Origin: Combretum micranthum
Taxonomy: Eukaryota; Streptophyta; Magnoliopsida; Myrtales; Combretaceae
DNA: 64,000 nucleotides
NCBI GenBank assembly: GCA_024138025.1
Contig: JAMXBD010001452.1
Location: 303,564-367,563 of the forward strand
Reading direction: 5' to 3'
Of this stretch, positions 48,560 to 60,544 are shown piece by piece. Each line of letters opens with the position of its first letter. Within the stretch, counting starts at the first letter, position 1. Below the pieces are notes generated by a model that saw only the letters and a list, made by a program, of their open reading frames with translations, was not told the DNA's origin and did not search any database. The position numbers and the translations under genes are program-made.

Positions 48560-49162
48560 TTCCTTTTTGGTTTGATGATCCTAGAATGAGCATAGGAAAT
48601 ATAGTTTTCAATGGCAATAATTTCTTGTCTTGGAGTAGATTGGTTAAGATGGCTTTGGGAGCTAAGTTAACATTAGGTTTTATAGATGGTTCTTTATCTA
48701 AACCCTTGGAAAATTCATTTGGTTCGATAATATGGAGTTGCTAGGAATCTTTTAATTTTTCAACTACAACAAGAAATTTGTAGCTTGAAACAAGAAAATC
48801 ACTTGGTTAGAGTATATTACGATAGGCTTTAATGTTGTTGAAATGAATTGCATGCGTTACATGCATATCTTATTTGTAATTGTGGTCGCTTGGATTATTA
48901 TACTTGCCATTTGAAAGAAAAGGGTTTTTAGAATTTGAATCTCAAAGCAAGTTGATTCAATTATTAATGAGATTGAATGAGGTCTATGAAGTTTTATGAA
49001 TAAGATTTTGTCCATGGAACTGCTACCATCTATGAATAAGGCCTTTTTACTTGGTATAACAAGTTGAGAAACTATGATAGGTGGCAGGGGTATTTGGTTC
49101 AAATGTTGAAATGGTTGCATGTCATCTTGTTAAGTCTAATAGTACTAAATTGAAATGATCTA
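48560..49162 (+). pseudogene. Copia gag, 5' part
   Basis: Translation from about 48590 includes FNGNNFLSWSRLVKMALGAKL followed by TLGFIDGSL, the conserved N-terminal core of Copia gag. Stops appear soon after. A central region reading LVKSNSTKL runs to the insertion at 49163. Confidence 0.8.
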
Positions 49163-51874
49163 GACACGACTCATATTTAATTAAATTCAAATAAAATAGC
49201 AATAAAATAATTGGAAAAATAAACAAGAGGATGAATAAAATTAATTAGTGGGATGTGGTAAAATAATAGAATTTAAAGATGGATAACTAATACAATTAGG
49301 TCAGAAAATCTGCTAAAGAAAAGCTTAATGCAAATGGACAGCTGTAATTATGTCAAATGGCACTCTAGGGAGAGACATAAAATCCCTAGACCCTACCCTA
49401 TATAAACAATCTTATTTTTTTGTCATTGCCTTTTTAGGAAGCGTACTATAACCCTAAGGTGAGAAACTTAGACTATAACCTTTATTAAATGTTAATTAGG
49501 TGAGATGAAGGGCTGATTAGCACTAATCAGCTAAGATTACTCATTTAATGATAGGAAATATAGATAATGAAGGTGAAATTGGAGAAAGAGGAGTATAAGG
49601 AACTCAAGAAAATTCGTAACAAGGTAAGTGTGCAGATTTCAAGTATCAAAATGTAATGTTTAAGGTGTTTTATATATAGACTCTGACATAGGGATGTTGT
49701 AAGAAGTAAAGGAAGTAAGGAAATCGATTTTTGAAGTGTTTTGGACTTGGGAGAACCTCTTTACAGCTGCAACAACAAGGTAAGACAAAATCGACTTTTA
49801 GTATTATGAACATGTGAGATTGAGGAGATAAGGCAAGTTTGGAAATGTCAGGCAAGTCTAGAAATGTTAGACAAAAGGATAAACATGTTTCAAGTTGAAA
49901 TTTTTCTAGACACTAACCTTAAGAAGAAATGAATGTTGTTATGCATCTAAATTCGTGAAGAAGACCATGTAATTAGTAGGGAGTGATGTTATTGCGGTTG
50001 GAGTAAGTTAAATGAAGGATTGTAAACAAAATATTGTGGAAATTTCAGAAAAGATATGATAACTTGATGGTTGCTATTAAAAATAGATCTTTTGGGCTTT
50101 AAACTTGGATTAATCATGTTTAAACTTGGATTAATCATGTTATAGCATGCTAGAGATGAATGTTGTTCAGTCTAGATGTAAACATGATCATCTAAAACCT
50201 TTAAGATGACTAAAATTTGACCTAAGAAACATGTTTGGACACAAAAAACAAGTTAAATCATGAAATATATTGAACCTATAAGAGCACGACGGGAACACAA
50301 TGATGTGTTTCACATTGTGCTTCTCTCAGGCACACAAATGAAGAAGAAATGAGAAACCCATAATAGCACGATGGGAACACGATGCCACGTTTCCATTGCG
50401 CTTCTCTTTATCCGAAAACACAAAGGGAAACATAAACCCAGAAAAACACAATGGAAACACGATGATGTGTTTCCTATCGTGCTTCTCGCTGTATACAAAA
50501 ACACCATGAACTGCAGAAGAACATGAAGAGATACATAACGCAGTGTTTCCCTCGTGCTTCTCTCTATTTGTGAACATATAAGGTCATGTGAAGAAACGCG
50601 AGGGGATACACAACGCTGTGATTCTTTCTATTCCAAAACATACCTTGAGTGCTAAGAAACACGAGGTGAGACACTTCCCCATGCTTTGGTCGTGCTTCCC
50701 CTTTGTCTTCTTCTATCCTTCTTCAAATTAAATAAAACTTAATTCAATTTCTTCCTTAGACATAATTAACCTTCTAGACATGATTTTATGGTAAAATGAC
50801 TAAGTCAATACAACTTAGGTATAACAAACAAGATAAATGGATTAGAGATGAATAATTATGAATTGATTTCCTTTTCTGTTATGAACATTTGATTGGACTT
50901 TTAACTTGAAAATGGATAACAAGCTCAGATTAACCTACGAGTATGTAATAATGGCGTGTTACTTGCTAGAATAGTTGCAATAGCCATACTGAAACTTAAA
51001 CTCGGTTTAAATGAGTGATGGTTGTTGTTTAGTTGCTTACTCCAGGAGTAGCACCCTTGGACTGGGTTGTAAGTCTAATCGTAACTTCGAGATGATGGGG
51101 TAGTTTAGGAATTTAGGCCCCACGGATGAGTGGTTGGGCTTGGCAGGTAGTCGATAGGGAAATTTTCGATATTGAACGGCTGACTAAGAGTAGGTACGAA
51201 GTTGTAACAAGTTATACGATGTTATGAGATCCTGTATAAAGAGTTGCAATGGACCATGCTCATTGGTGGCAACCCATGAGGAGATGACGCGGACAAGATT
51301 ATTTTCCTTATTTTCTTTCCAATAAGTTATGGGGACTTATTAAACCCCACTCTTTGGTGTATGATCCGCTGAAGGAACCATTCCCCTTTTGTTCGGCAAG
51401 AGTCATGAGTACTCTTGTGTGTGTTTGTATTTTTCGGACGCTGGGAATACTTGTTTATTGGCTTAAATCTGATTAAACTTTAATCGTGCTTATTGCATTA
51501 GCCTGAGTGTGCATGACATGCAAGTATGTGCTTGATTACTGTTGTACTAAGTTTTGCCGCTCACTTTGTATTGTTTTAGGTATTGATGAGGGCTCGTATG
51601 TAGATCTCCATTGCGATTCTATAGGTTTCGGGACCAACGGATATGGAGAGTGATTCCGACAAGTTAGGACTTAAATGGAACTTTGAAAAGACTAATCAAA
51701 TGATTATTCTTTTTTTGTTTAAGGATGACTACAAACTCTTAATTTATTATTACTTTTGGGCCGAGTGCTAACTTATAATCAAGTTGTGCCTGGCTCCCTT
51801 TTATGACTATTATCTTAAAATATTTTCAACCTTAAAATTTCCATTCCACTCTTTCTTAAAGGACTTTTATGCAT
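49163..51874 (+). mobile_element. LTR-like insertion in Copia gag, 2712 bp
   Basis: It is flanked by the 9-bp repeat AATGATCTA (49154-49162 and 51875-51883), and gag codons (KLNDLMVSK) continue across it. It has no protein frame. Features shared with the long solo LTRs include a donor-like CAAG|GTAAGT near 49624, a late acceptor-like TGTTTTAG|GTATTGATGAGG near 51580, and a moderate-GC internal block near 51020-51300. The start GACACGACTCATATTTAATT is Tekay-like, but the expected GGGCGTGACA end is missing and a 9-bp duplication is wrong for an LTR element. A non-TIR Mutator-like element is the alternative. Confidence 0.5.
50280..50710 (+). repeat. Locally repetitive AACACGATG-type block
   Basis: About five imperfect repeats, each near 80-90 bp, share words such as GGGAACACGATG, TGTTTCCCT(A)TCGTGCTTCTC. 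They lie within the LTR-like insert and are GC-richer than their surroundings. Confidence 0.7.
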
Positions 51875-51883
51875 AATGATCTA

Positions 51884-52240
51884 ATGGTTTCTAAATTATT
51901 TATAAATTGTCTTTCGACTCAATATGGTTTTATTAAAGAGCATAATCACTATTTCATAAATAAAATATGATTAGAAACTCACTTAGATATTGGAAGCTTT
52001 ACTTATGTTGCTTGGAGGCAATATGTGCAGCAAAATAACCTCACCCTTAAGTACCTTAAGGGTTGGTTTGTTTCAAAATTAATATCTGATAAAAGGAAAA
52101 CCAAGAAGATGTTTTATAGACACTAATGCAATGAAGGACATTCGGTTGAGAATTATTTTCAATTGATTAGTTATTCGGAATGGCATAATGGGAAGAAGTT
52201 TGTTAGAGGGAAACAAGAAATTGAACTATTACTATGAAGA
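51884..52240 (+). pseudogene. Copia gag, 3' part with zinc-knuckle relic
   Basis: Continues gag with LFINCLSTQYGFIKEHNH, then TYVAWRQYVQQNNLTLKY, then a degenerate knuckle (C.EGHSVENYF with lost cysteines) and WHNGKKFVRGKQE. Several stops. Confidence 0.7.
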
Positions 52241-52539
52241 ATATATCAGCTGAGATAGCATTTGATTCACCATTTGAACAATGTATGAAATTAGATAGTG
52301 GAGAGAGCATTAATAGGCCCTTTCATCGTGAGGATAATGGATCTAAATTGGTATACAAACAGTTTGTAAGTAGTGTCCATGAGGAAATAATGCATGGTAA
52401 GCTAAGAAGATGTTCTAATTCATTGTAACACCACTCTTAAATTCATTCGTCCTAATAATTGAGCTGAATTTCTTTCAAACATATTTGTTTATTCATGTTT
52501 CATAACTTAGGGATTGTACATCAAAGAACTATCATAAAT

Positions 52540-53030
52540 ACTATACACTACAACAAAATGGGTGGGTTAAGCGTAAACACAAACGTTTATTAGAAATTGC
52601 TCAAGGTTTACGACTACATGCTAATTTATCTTAACAATTTTGGGATGATTGTATTCTTTTTGCTCCTTATCTTGTGAACAAATTTCCACTGGCAGAGTTA
52701 GGTTAGAATTCTCCATTTAAGGTGTTCTTTGGAGCTCCTCCATCATATGAAAATCTTCGAGTAATGGGCTGTTTGTGCTATATGGGAAACACTTCATCAA
52801 ATTTTGATAAGTTTGATTCCAAAAGTTTAAGATGTATCTTTTTAGGATATGAATGTGGACTCAGGAATTTCAAGGTCTATGATCTTGACACTAAGAAAAT
52901 TCTTGTTAGTTATGATGTAGTGTTCTTTGAACGTGCTTTTCCTTTTCATGATAAGTCAAAAGATGTACTTTTAATACACTTGTTCCTAGAGATGTCTTGC
53001 TTGTTCACCCATCTTATTCGCATGTGAGCC
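52540..53030 (+). pseudogene. Copia integrase, C-terminal half
   Basis: Begins QQNGWVKRKHKRLLEIAQGL, carrying the QQNG.x.ERKHR-like end of the catalytic core (Glu replaced), then in the open frame 52722-53027 VFFGAPPSYENLRVMGCLCY, CIFLGYECGLRNFKVYD and LVSYDVVFFERAFPF. The first two catalytic aspartates and the zinc-binding start are absent. Confidence 0.85.
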
Positions 53031-53330
53031 TCACCGATGATTCAGTAGTTCCTGTTTCATCCCCTTCTGAGGAGTTTTCTATTGACTCTATTCCATTTGC
53101 TTCACTTGAGGAGGTCTTCGCCCGATCCTAAAACTCTTGGTTGGCTTCATGATATTATGCATGTTGTTCGTGCTAGCTCTTATGTTGCAATAGGTTCTTC
53201 TTCTTCTTCTCTTACACCTTATCCTTTGTTAAACTTGAATAAATTTACACATCTTCCTCTTGGCTATGTTGCCTCTTTAGCTAATGTATTATTTACCAGA
53301 GAACCTTCTACTTACTCTTAAGTTGTTCAT

Positions 53331-54000
53331 AAAAAAGACTTGGTGGATGTTATGCAAAATGAGCTTTTAGCACTTGAATCTAATGATACTTGAGAGTTGA
53401 CTACTTTACGTAAGGTAAGAAGTTTATAGAATCTAAGTGGGTGTATAAACTTAAATAGAGGCCTGATGATAGCATTGAACGGTATAAAAGCCAAGTTAGT
53501 GAGTAAGGGTTTTACGCAAGTAGATGGAGAAGATTATCGTGAAACTTTTTCTCTAGTTGTAAAGTTTAGTACTATTCATATTCTTTTGGCTGCTGGTACT
53601 ATGTTTGATTGACCTATACATCAAATTGATATTAATAATGCTTTCTTGGACGGTTATTTAGACAAATAAATTTATACAGTTCCTCCAAAAGATAATTCAC
53701 AAGCTAAACCCAACCAAGTTTGTCAACTTATATGCTCACCTTATGGTTTAAAACAAGGTTTGCATAAATGGAACATTGAAGTTCAATTGTCGCATGATCA
53801 TTCGTTGTTTACTCAATTCTCTTATCATGGTTTTTTCATTATTTTGCTTTATGTCTACAACAAGCTTTTAATTGGTTCCAATGTGCCTACTATTGCTTCC
53901 TTGAAATCAGCTTTGATACTAAGTTTACAACTAAAGATTTTAGTTTGGCTTGATTTTTCCTTGGTCTTGAAATTTGAAGGACTAATTGTGGTGTGTTGGT
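53331..54000 (+). pseudogene. Copia reverse transcriptase
   Basis: Frames give KAKLVSKGFTQVDGEDYRET, QIDINNAFLDGYLDK and VCQLICSPYGLKQGLHKWN. The catalytic YVDD appears as LYVYNKLLIGS, so both aspartates are lost. Inactive. Confidence 0.85.
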
Positions 54001-54379
54001 TAATCAACATAAATTCAATGTCGATGTTCTTTCAAATGTTAGTCTCACTATTGTGCATCCCGTTCTCACTTTGCTACCTATTGCTTGTCATTTTACCTCT
54101 GATTTTAGTGATTTGCTTTACAATGCCACTTTTACAAGTGTCTAGTAGGTCGACTTTTGTATATCACACTTACTCGGCTTATATATGTTATGTTGTTCAT
54201 TGTCTTTATTTTTGTCACAGCTACGCACATTTCACTTACATGCTTTGTTTCATATTCTAAAATATCTCAAAGGCACTTCAATGCTTGGTTTATTTTACTC
54301 GTCATATAATTCTTGTTGGCTAAAGGGGTTTTCTTATTTTGATTAGGATAATAGTGTTTTAGATCATAAGTCCCTCGGT

Positions 54380-54775
54380 AGGTATTGTGTTTATGACTGG
54401 TGATATGTTGGTTTCTTGGAAAACTAAGAAACAAGCTATTATGTCCACTTCTTCTTCTGAAGTAGAGAATAGAAGTATGATAACTACTGTTAAGGAGCAC
54501 TTATGGACATCTTATATTCTTTGTGATTTACATTTGAATGTTTCTTTACCTGTGCCACTTTTATGTGATAATAGGTCCACTTTGTTGATTGCTTCCACTC
54601 TATGCTTACATTGATGTACTAAGTATATTGATATTGATATTCATTTTATTCAGGATCATGTTTGTACTGGTTTTCTTTCTCTTTATTATGTTGCTTTAAC
54701 TGATCAACTTGTGAATTTGCTTACTAAGTCACTACCTGAACAACAACTTCTTTTTGTGTTCCAAGTTACATATTC
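54380..54775 (+). pseudogene. Copia RNase H
   Basis: The open frame 54387-54614 reads LVSWKTKKQAIMSTSSSEVE, LWTSYILCDLHLNV and VPLLCDNRSTLLIAS, matching the Copia RNase H core (SWK.KKQ..VS.SS.EAE). It ends with the LLTKSLPEQQLLF C-terminus near 54755, directly before the truncated 3' LTR. Confidence 0.85.
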
Positions 54776-54910
54776 GATGTTGTTGTATTCACTTGATACT
54801 TTTGTAGAATTTCCTATGATATTCAATAGCTTGAACCAGTTTCCATAGTAGTTATCTTTTATGTTGTGTCACTTGCTTTTTGTCCAGTTACTTTAGGCTT
54901 CTTCATATTA

Positions 54911-56440
54911 GTGATTAAAAATACGAAAAACTTATTAATTAGTTAAGGAAGCCATATCACTCATGTTTGGACCAGACTATTAATATAACCTTCTTTTCTA
55001 TCTAAGTTCAACTAAATATTAAACTTAACCAACCAAACTAATGCATATAAAGTGTTAAGATTATCTTAGTAATAGGCAATTAATTTTTATAAATCTAATC
55101 TTAAATTAAATAAAAAAATAACAAATATTTTTAATGCATATTTAATAATTATTGGGTTTAGAGGTTAGATTAACAACTTTATTTTGTGATCGCATAGACT
55201 ACTAGATCAAAATAGTTATTATATGATGCATGTGCTTGTAACTCTATTATATTTTCTTGTGTGATCGAGTATTCTTGTGCTACTTATTTGCGCTCGAATT
55301 TATATCTAAATGAAGCATAATTTTTTTATAAGATTCGAACTTTTCTATGTATTGTATCAAATGCATTTTGTGTATCTGCTATTGTATTAAGTTCTTCATG
55401 TCTTACTCTTTTTTATCATTTTAGGTATTGATATGTGTGTGGACTTACGTGAAGAGTTTCATGTAATTTTTACGTTAGGACATAGGACGATGATAGTTGG
55501 TGTATTACCTATTTTTAAACACTCTTGTGGAACATGTTTTTCAATATTAGATTTATGTGCATGGACTAAGTTTAAATACTTGCGGATTTATATAATTTTT
55601 ATATATTTCTAGTAAAATATTTTAGGGAACCAGTAGACTTAGTGGTTTATTTAAGTGAAACACCTGGTGAACTAATATTTTTCATTTTATTTTAGTTTAA
55701 GTTTCAAATTGTGACAGATTCTGTTATTTGCTTGTTTGTATGCAAACCAAAGCACGCCAACCTACCATAGCTAATGGGGGCCATTTGTTATATTCAACAA
55801 GTCACCATTTAGATTGTCTGTTTCTCATCTGTATCTTTGTCTATATTGAAATTATATATGTAAATATGTCTGATTTGTATATATTTTTTTATCTATATTT
55901 GATTTTTTTTATTTTTTCATAAGAACTGCCAACTATTTTTTATCTGTATCTATTTCTTGATAAAACTAATTAGCTAGAAAAAAAGTTTGGAAAAAGTTTA
56001 TGTCTACTAAAAAAGCTATCTAAACAGACCTACGTATATACTTAGTTAATAGCTAGAATGGTTTGACATGCAAGTTGAGCCATTTAACTCACTAAATCAT
56101 TAAAATCCATTATCTCATTCTTCTTTTAATCATCTTCAGTTTATAGAAGATAATTTTATAGTTGATTATTTGGTAGAAGACAAATACTTTCTTATGTATT
56201 ATATCAAATTATTTAAAATATATCATTTTTCTTTTCTAGATTGCAATACAATACACATCACCTTTTTTGCATAAGGTGATTTTCTACACCTAGTTGCACC
56301 ACAATAATATATGCATCACTCTTTTTGAGCAAGACCAAGCATTTAAGAGCATACACTCTTAAATATTCTCTAACTTCTAGTATCCTTTGTTTTCTCTAAC
56401 AACTAGCTTTCTTATAGTATTTTGCCTTAGACTAGACAAA
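54911..56440. other. LTR-tail-like sequence and viral-leader-like sequence
   Basis: 55400-55716 looks like the 3' end of a long LTR (TTTTAGGTATTGAT near 55420, ending AATTGTGACA at 55716), similar to the end of the insert at 49163-51874. 56230-56440 (short CA/CT words, AAGACCAAGC at 56328) continues directly, across the solo LTR at 56446-59641, into the caulimovirid leader at 59647, and so is probably part of that viral promoter/leader. Confidence 0.4.
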
Positions 56441-57774
56441 ATCAATGTCAACCCGAGAACTTCTCACATTAGTACTCGACTTTATAATAGATTGTATAAC
56501 TAGATAATAGATTTAGATTTTGATTGAAGTCTAATAATAGAATAATATTTAGATTTTGGATAAATGAAAGATTTAGGAACCGAATAAAGAAATTCTTTAA
56601 CCCTAGTTAATACCAAAAAAATGAGATTTTGTATCTTGAATAACTAATTCAAGATATGATCTAAAATCTAGACCCGAAATCTAGTATACAAATAGATTTA
56701 AATAGAAAACATGAATATAAAGATTAAATGATTGTTTTTTATCCCGATAATGATTCGAGACTAGAATAACAAGTAGTAATGAGTTTATATTTAGACTTAA
56801 ACCCTAATTTTGAGACCCCTAGTTAAATTTAAAAGCTACTAAAAGAATTTATGTCTAGTATCAAAACTAAAGATATAATATAGTTTAGTTTCTGTATTAA
56901 GCTCAATACTGCATAAATGATTATTTATGCTCTTAAATGGAAATCGATGATCCAAAAATGAACCGTTAAGATTTTAAATACACAACGAAAATACAAACTG
57001 ACGAATAACTCAAAATTTAATTAGAATAATAAACTAATGTATATATGTATGTTTTTCGGCTAAGTTCGATGGAAAGGGGAGAAGAAAGAGGAGCCGGATT
57101 TTTGCTCAAATCATGCACCAAATTAGTCAAAATTTAACCTCCACACCAATCAAACAATGCCAACACGCACTAGTATTTATGAGAATGACAATAACAGATT
57201 AAATGAAGAGAAATTCGGAGGAAAACGAAGGAGAATAAGCAGCCGTAACCTCTCCTTCTCTCTTCTATATATATGTGTGTGTTTAAAGCCATTAATGAAG
57301 AACAAACAAACTCCATAATTCCTCAACATCTTCTAGCACGAAAATACTCCCAAACAACAACCAAATCGAACTGAAAACAAAGAACAAACAGATCATAAAA
57401 CATAAACTCGGATCAAAGGAAAAACAAAGCCAAAAACCCTCAAAAACGAGTTCAAAGGTAAGTTGACATGATTCAAAGGATTTTCGTTCAAATATATGAA
57501 CTGTAACTGACTTAAAATCATCTTAGGAACATATTAAACACAAACACAAGCTTCGGATTTCATCAAACGAGTTCCAACAATGTAAAACTTCAAAACCCTA
57601 GTTTTACTTTCACAAAATCGAGATCTATATATTTATGTGTTTAAACGTGTTGAAAGTTGTTATATATCCTTATATATGATATATAAACACTTAGAAGTAG
57701 TTTAAGTAATTTTTTAACGTATAAAAATCAAAGAAAAAGAATCGAACCGAGGAGGAAGATGATGAACAGTGCAA

Positions 57775-58060
57775 CACTGCCTCAAGGCCGGCAGGGTAAA
57801 CGCTATACGCTGGCGGCTTACATGGATAGGCCGGCGGCTTATAGGCGGCTTACACTCAAACAGAGGCTACATAAAATAATTTTCACGTAAAGATTCAACG
57901 TAAGCCGGCTACCTGGAGATCTACGCCGGCGGCGTAGGACCGGCGTACGTTGAAAGTTGGCAGCTTTCAACACCGGTGCACTCGATATGAATTTTTTCTT
58001 CAAAATGATTTACACCGGCACCTGGAGATATAGGCCGGCGGCCTTGAGCCAGCTTACAGT
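57775..58060 (+). repeat. GC-rich CCGGCGGCTTA word-repeat block
   Basis: The words GGCCGGCGGCTTA, GGCGGCTTACA, CCGGCGTA and CACCGG(C/T) recur about ten times in 285 bp with irregular spacing, in an otherwise AT-rich LTR. It lies between the donor-like and acceptor-like sites. Confidence 0.7.
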
Positions 58061-58494
58061 TAAAATTTCTCCAACGAAAGTTTTTCTGACCTAAACCGAA
58101 TTTATATATATATATATAATATCTACTAAGTATGTATATATGTATGTTATATAAATATGTATTAGATAATGACTTTAATACAAGTATTTAAGTCTATTTA
58201 GAATTAATATCTATTAACTTTTGAAACCCTAGAATTAAGAAAATATTTAGTGTTAATTAAAGTAATATTAGTCTAATAATTGTTCTAAACAAATAAATAG
58301 ATAAGAATGGAAATTGAAATAAATTAATTCTTGAGCAATATGACTTCTAAAAATAACCAAACAATTATGCGAGATAAAATAAGAGAAACATAACTACCCT
58401 AAGTATTAATAAATACCAAAATACCGAGTTTAGGACACAAAGCACATATAGGAATTTAGCTAGATTATATTGATGAATACTTTGTTTTAAATAG

Positions 58495-58541
58495 GTGACT
58501 TTGACTCACTAGAGGATCTACCGGTGGATTACTACGACTGA
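58495..58541 (+). other. Conserved post-acceptor block ending in DYYD-stop
   Basis: After AATAG the sequence reads GTGACTTTGAC..., giving DFDSLEDLPVDYYD then TGA. Splicing the consensus donor at 57457 to this acceptor keeps one frame (…NEF-K-G-DFDS…) but that frame has no ATG before an upstream stop. The same terminal four codons plus stop occur at 21811-21825. Confidence 0.4.
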
Positions 58542-59941
58542 GTCGGTATGAGCAGGTGAGTAATTCAGTCATATTGTACTGGTTGTGATTGTAAATAGTC
58601 AAATATGTAATGCAAGATAATCAAATGAGTGTTTATTGAAAGTATAATATGATCTGATTGTATGATTATTAAAATATCTTTATACAAGCGATAACGCAAT
58701 GGTTGGTGTTGTGCAGTAGTATAATGATGATTGTGTGTAATGTATGGTCACCTCGAAATTGATTAAGACTTTTTGACATAACAAAATAATATGAACATGC
58801 ATTGCACGAATTGCATTATTGCATATACGATTGTAACAGCCTGCTATGTATTAATATTTCGGATCTCTGTTTTTGCTTGGTTGACCTAATGTGTGAGTCT
58901 TCCAAGGTTCTCTTTGGTCTGGCGGTCCTATGAGGAACTAAAAAGCACCGAAGAACGTCGTCCGTAGAATCGCTTTGAAATGATTAATACTTAGGGAGTT
59001 TCTAAGGGGATTGCAGGAGATAGTTTGTTCAATCAACTATATTCAAAGTGATAACATTAAAACGAGAAATCGTTGATTCTCCTATGTACTTAGTCTCTCC
59101 TGGGCAGGTGGGTCATTGAGTACTGGTTCTTCAACCCATTAAAAAGAGGGCGTAAATCTTTTTCCTGTTTTGATTCTAGATCATCCAAACTTGTATCTGT
59201 GCATATGGTTGAATGCTTGCATTGCATATGATTTGTTAAATGACTTGTGTGATGTATGGTATGTCTGGTTATTCACTGAGCTATGGTTTCGCTCATACTC
59301 CTACAGTCTTTTCAGGTTCACTTTACTACCCTGGTTCGTTACATCCAGGAATATGGCTCCAGTAAGAGCTTTGAAGCTAGAAGTCTACAGATATATTTTA
59401 GTTAATGGCTGTGTACTATTAGAGTAGATTATTTAGTTGTATATTTCAAAGGAGCTATATGGCCTGTAATAGTTTGTAATGGTTATTCACTAAATCATTT
59501 CTCTCATATATTTGTTATTTCTTATCAAGCAACTTAAAAGATCCTGTTGTTTTGAAAACCTGTCATTCTCTGAAGGTAGTCTAGTGATAATATTCAAGTG
59601 TAACTTGTTTATTACTACTAGGGTACCCTCGGGGCGTGACAATCAACCTTTCTAAAACTATCCTTGTGATATTTTCTTCCTTGTAATATTTTCTTTTACC
59701 ATTTCTCTACATTCATTGTTTCTACCATTTGTGGATTAATAAAGTTTTTGTTTTCACTGTAAGTATTCTTCTAAGCTCTTTTTATTTTCATCTTACCTAT
59801 GTTGGGGACTTAGCAAAAGGAAACGAAGCTTATTACTTTGTCTAAAATAACTATGTTTTATTAATACCATTATATTTCCTTTTCCTCGTGATCTTGCCTT
59901 TCTTTCATTCATACATGAATTCCAATCCTTACTTTTGTAAT

Positions 59942-59953
59942 TGGTATCAGAGC
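59942..59953 (+). other. tRNA-Met primer binding site of caulimovirid
   Basis: TGGTATCAGAGC, a perfect 12-base complement of initiator tRNA-Met, used by all Caulimoviridae for minus-strand DNA priming. Confidence 0.75.
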
Positions 59954-60544
59954 TACTCCAAGCTTTATTATTATTAATCTACAATACCTAGCCGTTATTA
60001 TGCCCATTTGTTGCCGCAGAAAGGCTTTGTCATGGGTTGTTGTTGGCTTGGTGGTTGATGGTTTGTTCAAGAAGTAGAAGTCTTGACTAATAAATTCTAC
60101 TTTGGGTTTTATATTAAATAAAGGATAAAGGAAAGGTTAAATGGATACAATTTAAGAAATTAAGATCACATAAAAAGGAAATAGGTATAACCGGTCTTGT
60201 CATTTTAACAAAGATAACAACGTTAAGTATCGGGTAGTATTAAAGTATCATAAAGTTTTTCAGATAATATTTTCATTGTGATCCATTACATTTTGCTTAA
60301 GCTTGTATTTATTATTATTTTCCCTAGATACTATCTTTTATTAAAGCATCTTAAAGTAGTTTCTGCGAACTTTTTCATATTTCTTAACTTTAGTGTTACT
60401 TTACACTGCCTACTATCTATAATTAAAGCATCTCAAAGTTACTTCAGCTATAACTTTGTAATTATTAGTGTTTATTACTGTACACTTTCTAGTATTACTC
60501 TCATTATTGCATTTAGTTTGACTTTATATTGTTTATTTTATGGT

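Larger units (their letters stand above)
48199..54905 (+). mobile_element. Ty1/Copia retrotransposon, decayed and interrupted
   Basis: 5' LTR 48199-48436 and a truncated 3' LTR 54776-54905 share the TCACTTGATACTTTTGTA and TTTAGGCTTCTTCA segments. The flanks TATTA at 48194-48198 and 54906-54910 give a plausible 5-bp TSD (one base of uncertainty at the left). Inside are a Copia gag, zinc-knuckle relic, integrase C-terminal part, reverse transcriptase and RNase H, in Copia order. The protease and first half of integrase are deleted. Gag is split by a 2.7-kb insert (49163-51874). Confidence 0.85.
56446..59641 (+). mobile_element. Tekay/Del-like solo LTR, 3196 bp
   Basis: Starts TGTCAACCCGAG and ends CCTCGGGGCGTGACA, with the 5-bp TSD ATCAA at 56441-56445 and 59642-59646. 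No coding domains. A TCTATATATATG box at 57263 precedes a CAAAC-rich leader, a consensus donor AAAG|GTAAGT at 57457, a CCGGCGG-rich repeated block at 57775-58060, an acceptor-like AATAG|GTGAC at 58494, and a second acceptor-like CTTTTCAG|GTTC near 59313. The end sequences and this layout resemble the 4.8-kb LTR at 18118, although the bodies have diverged. It sits in the leader of the endogenous viral fragment. Confidence 0.88.

Noticed and set aside
50280..50710. Regular-looking repeats considered as a CRISPR array
   Set aside because: Units are imperfect and contiguous, with no constant repeat/unique spacer pattern, and this is plant DNA.
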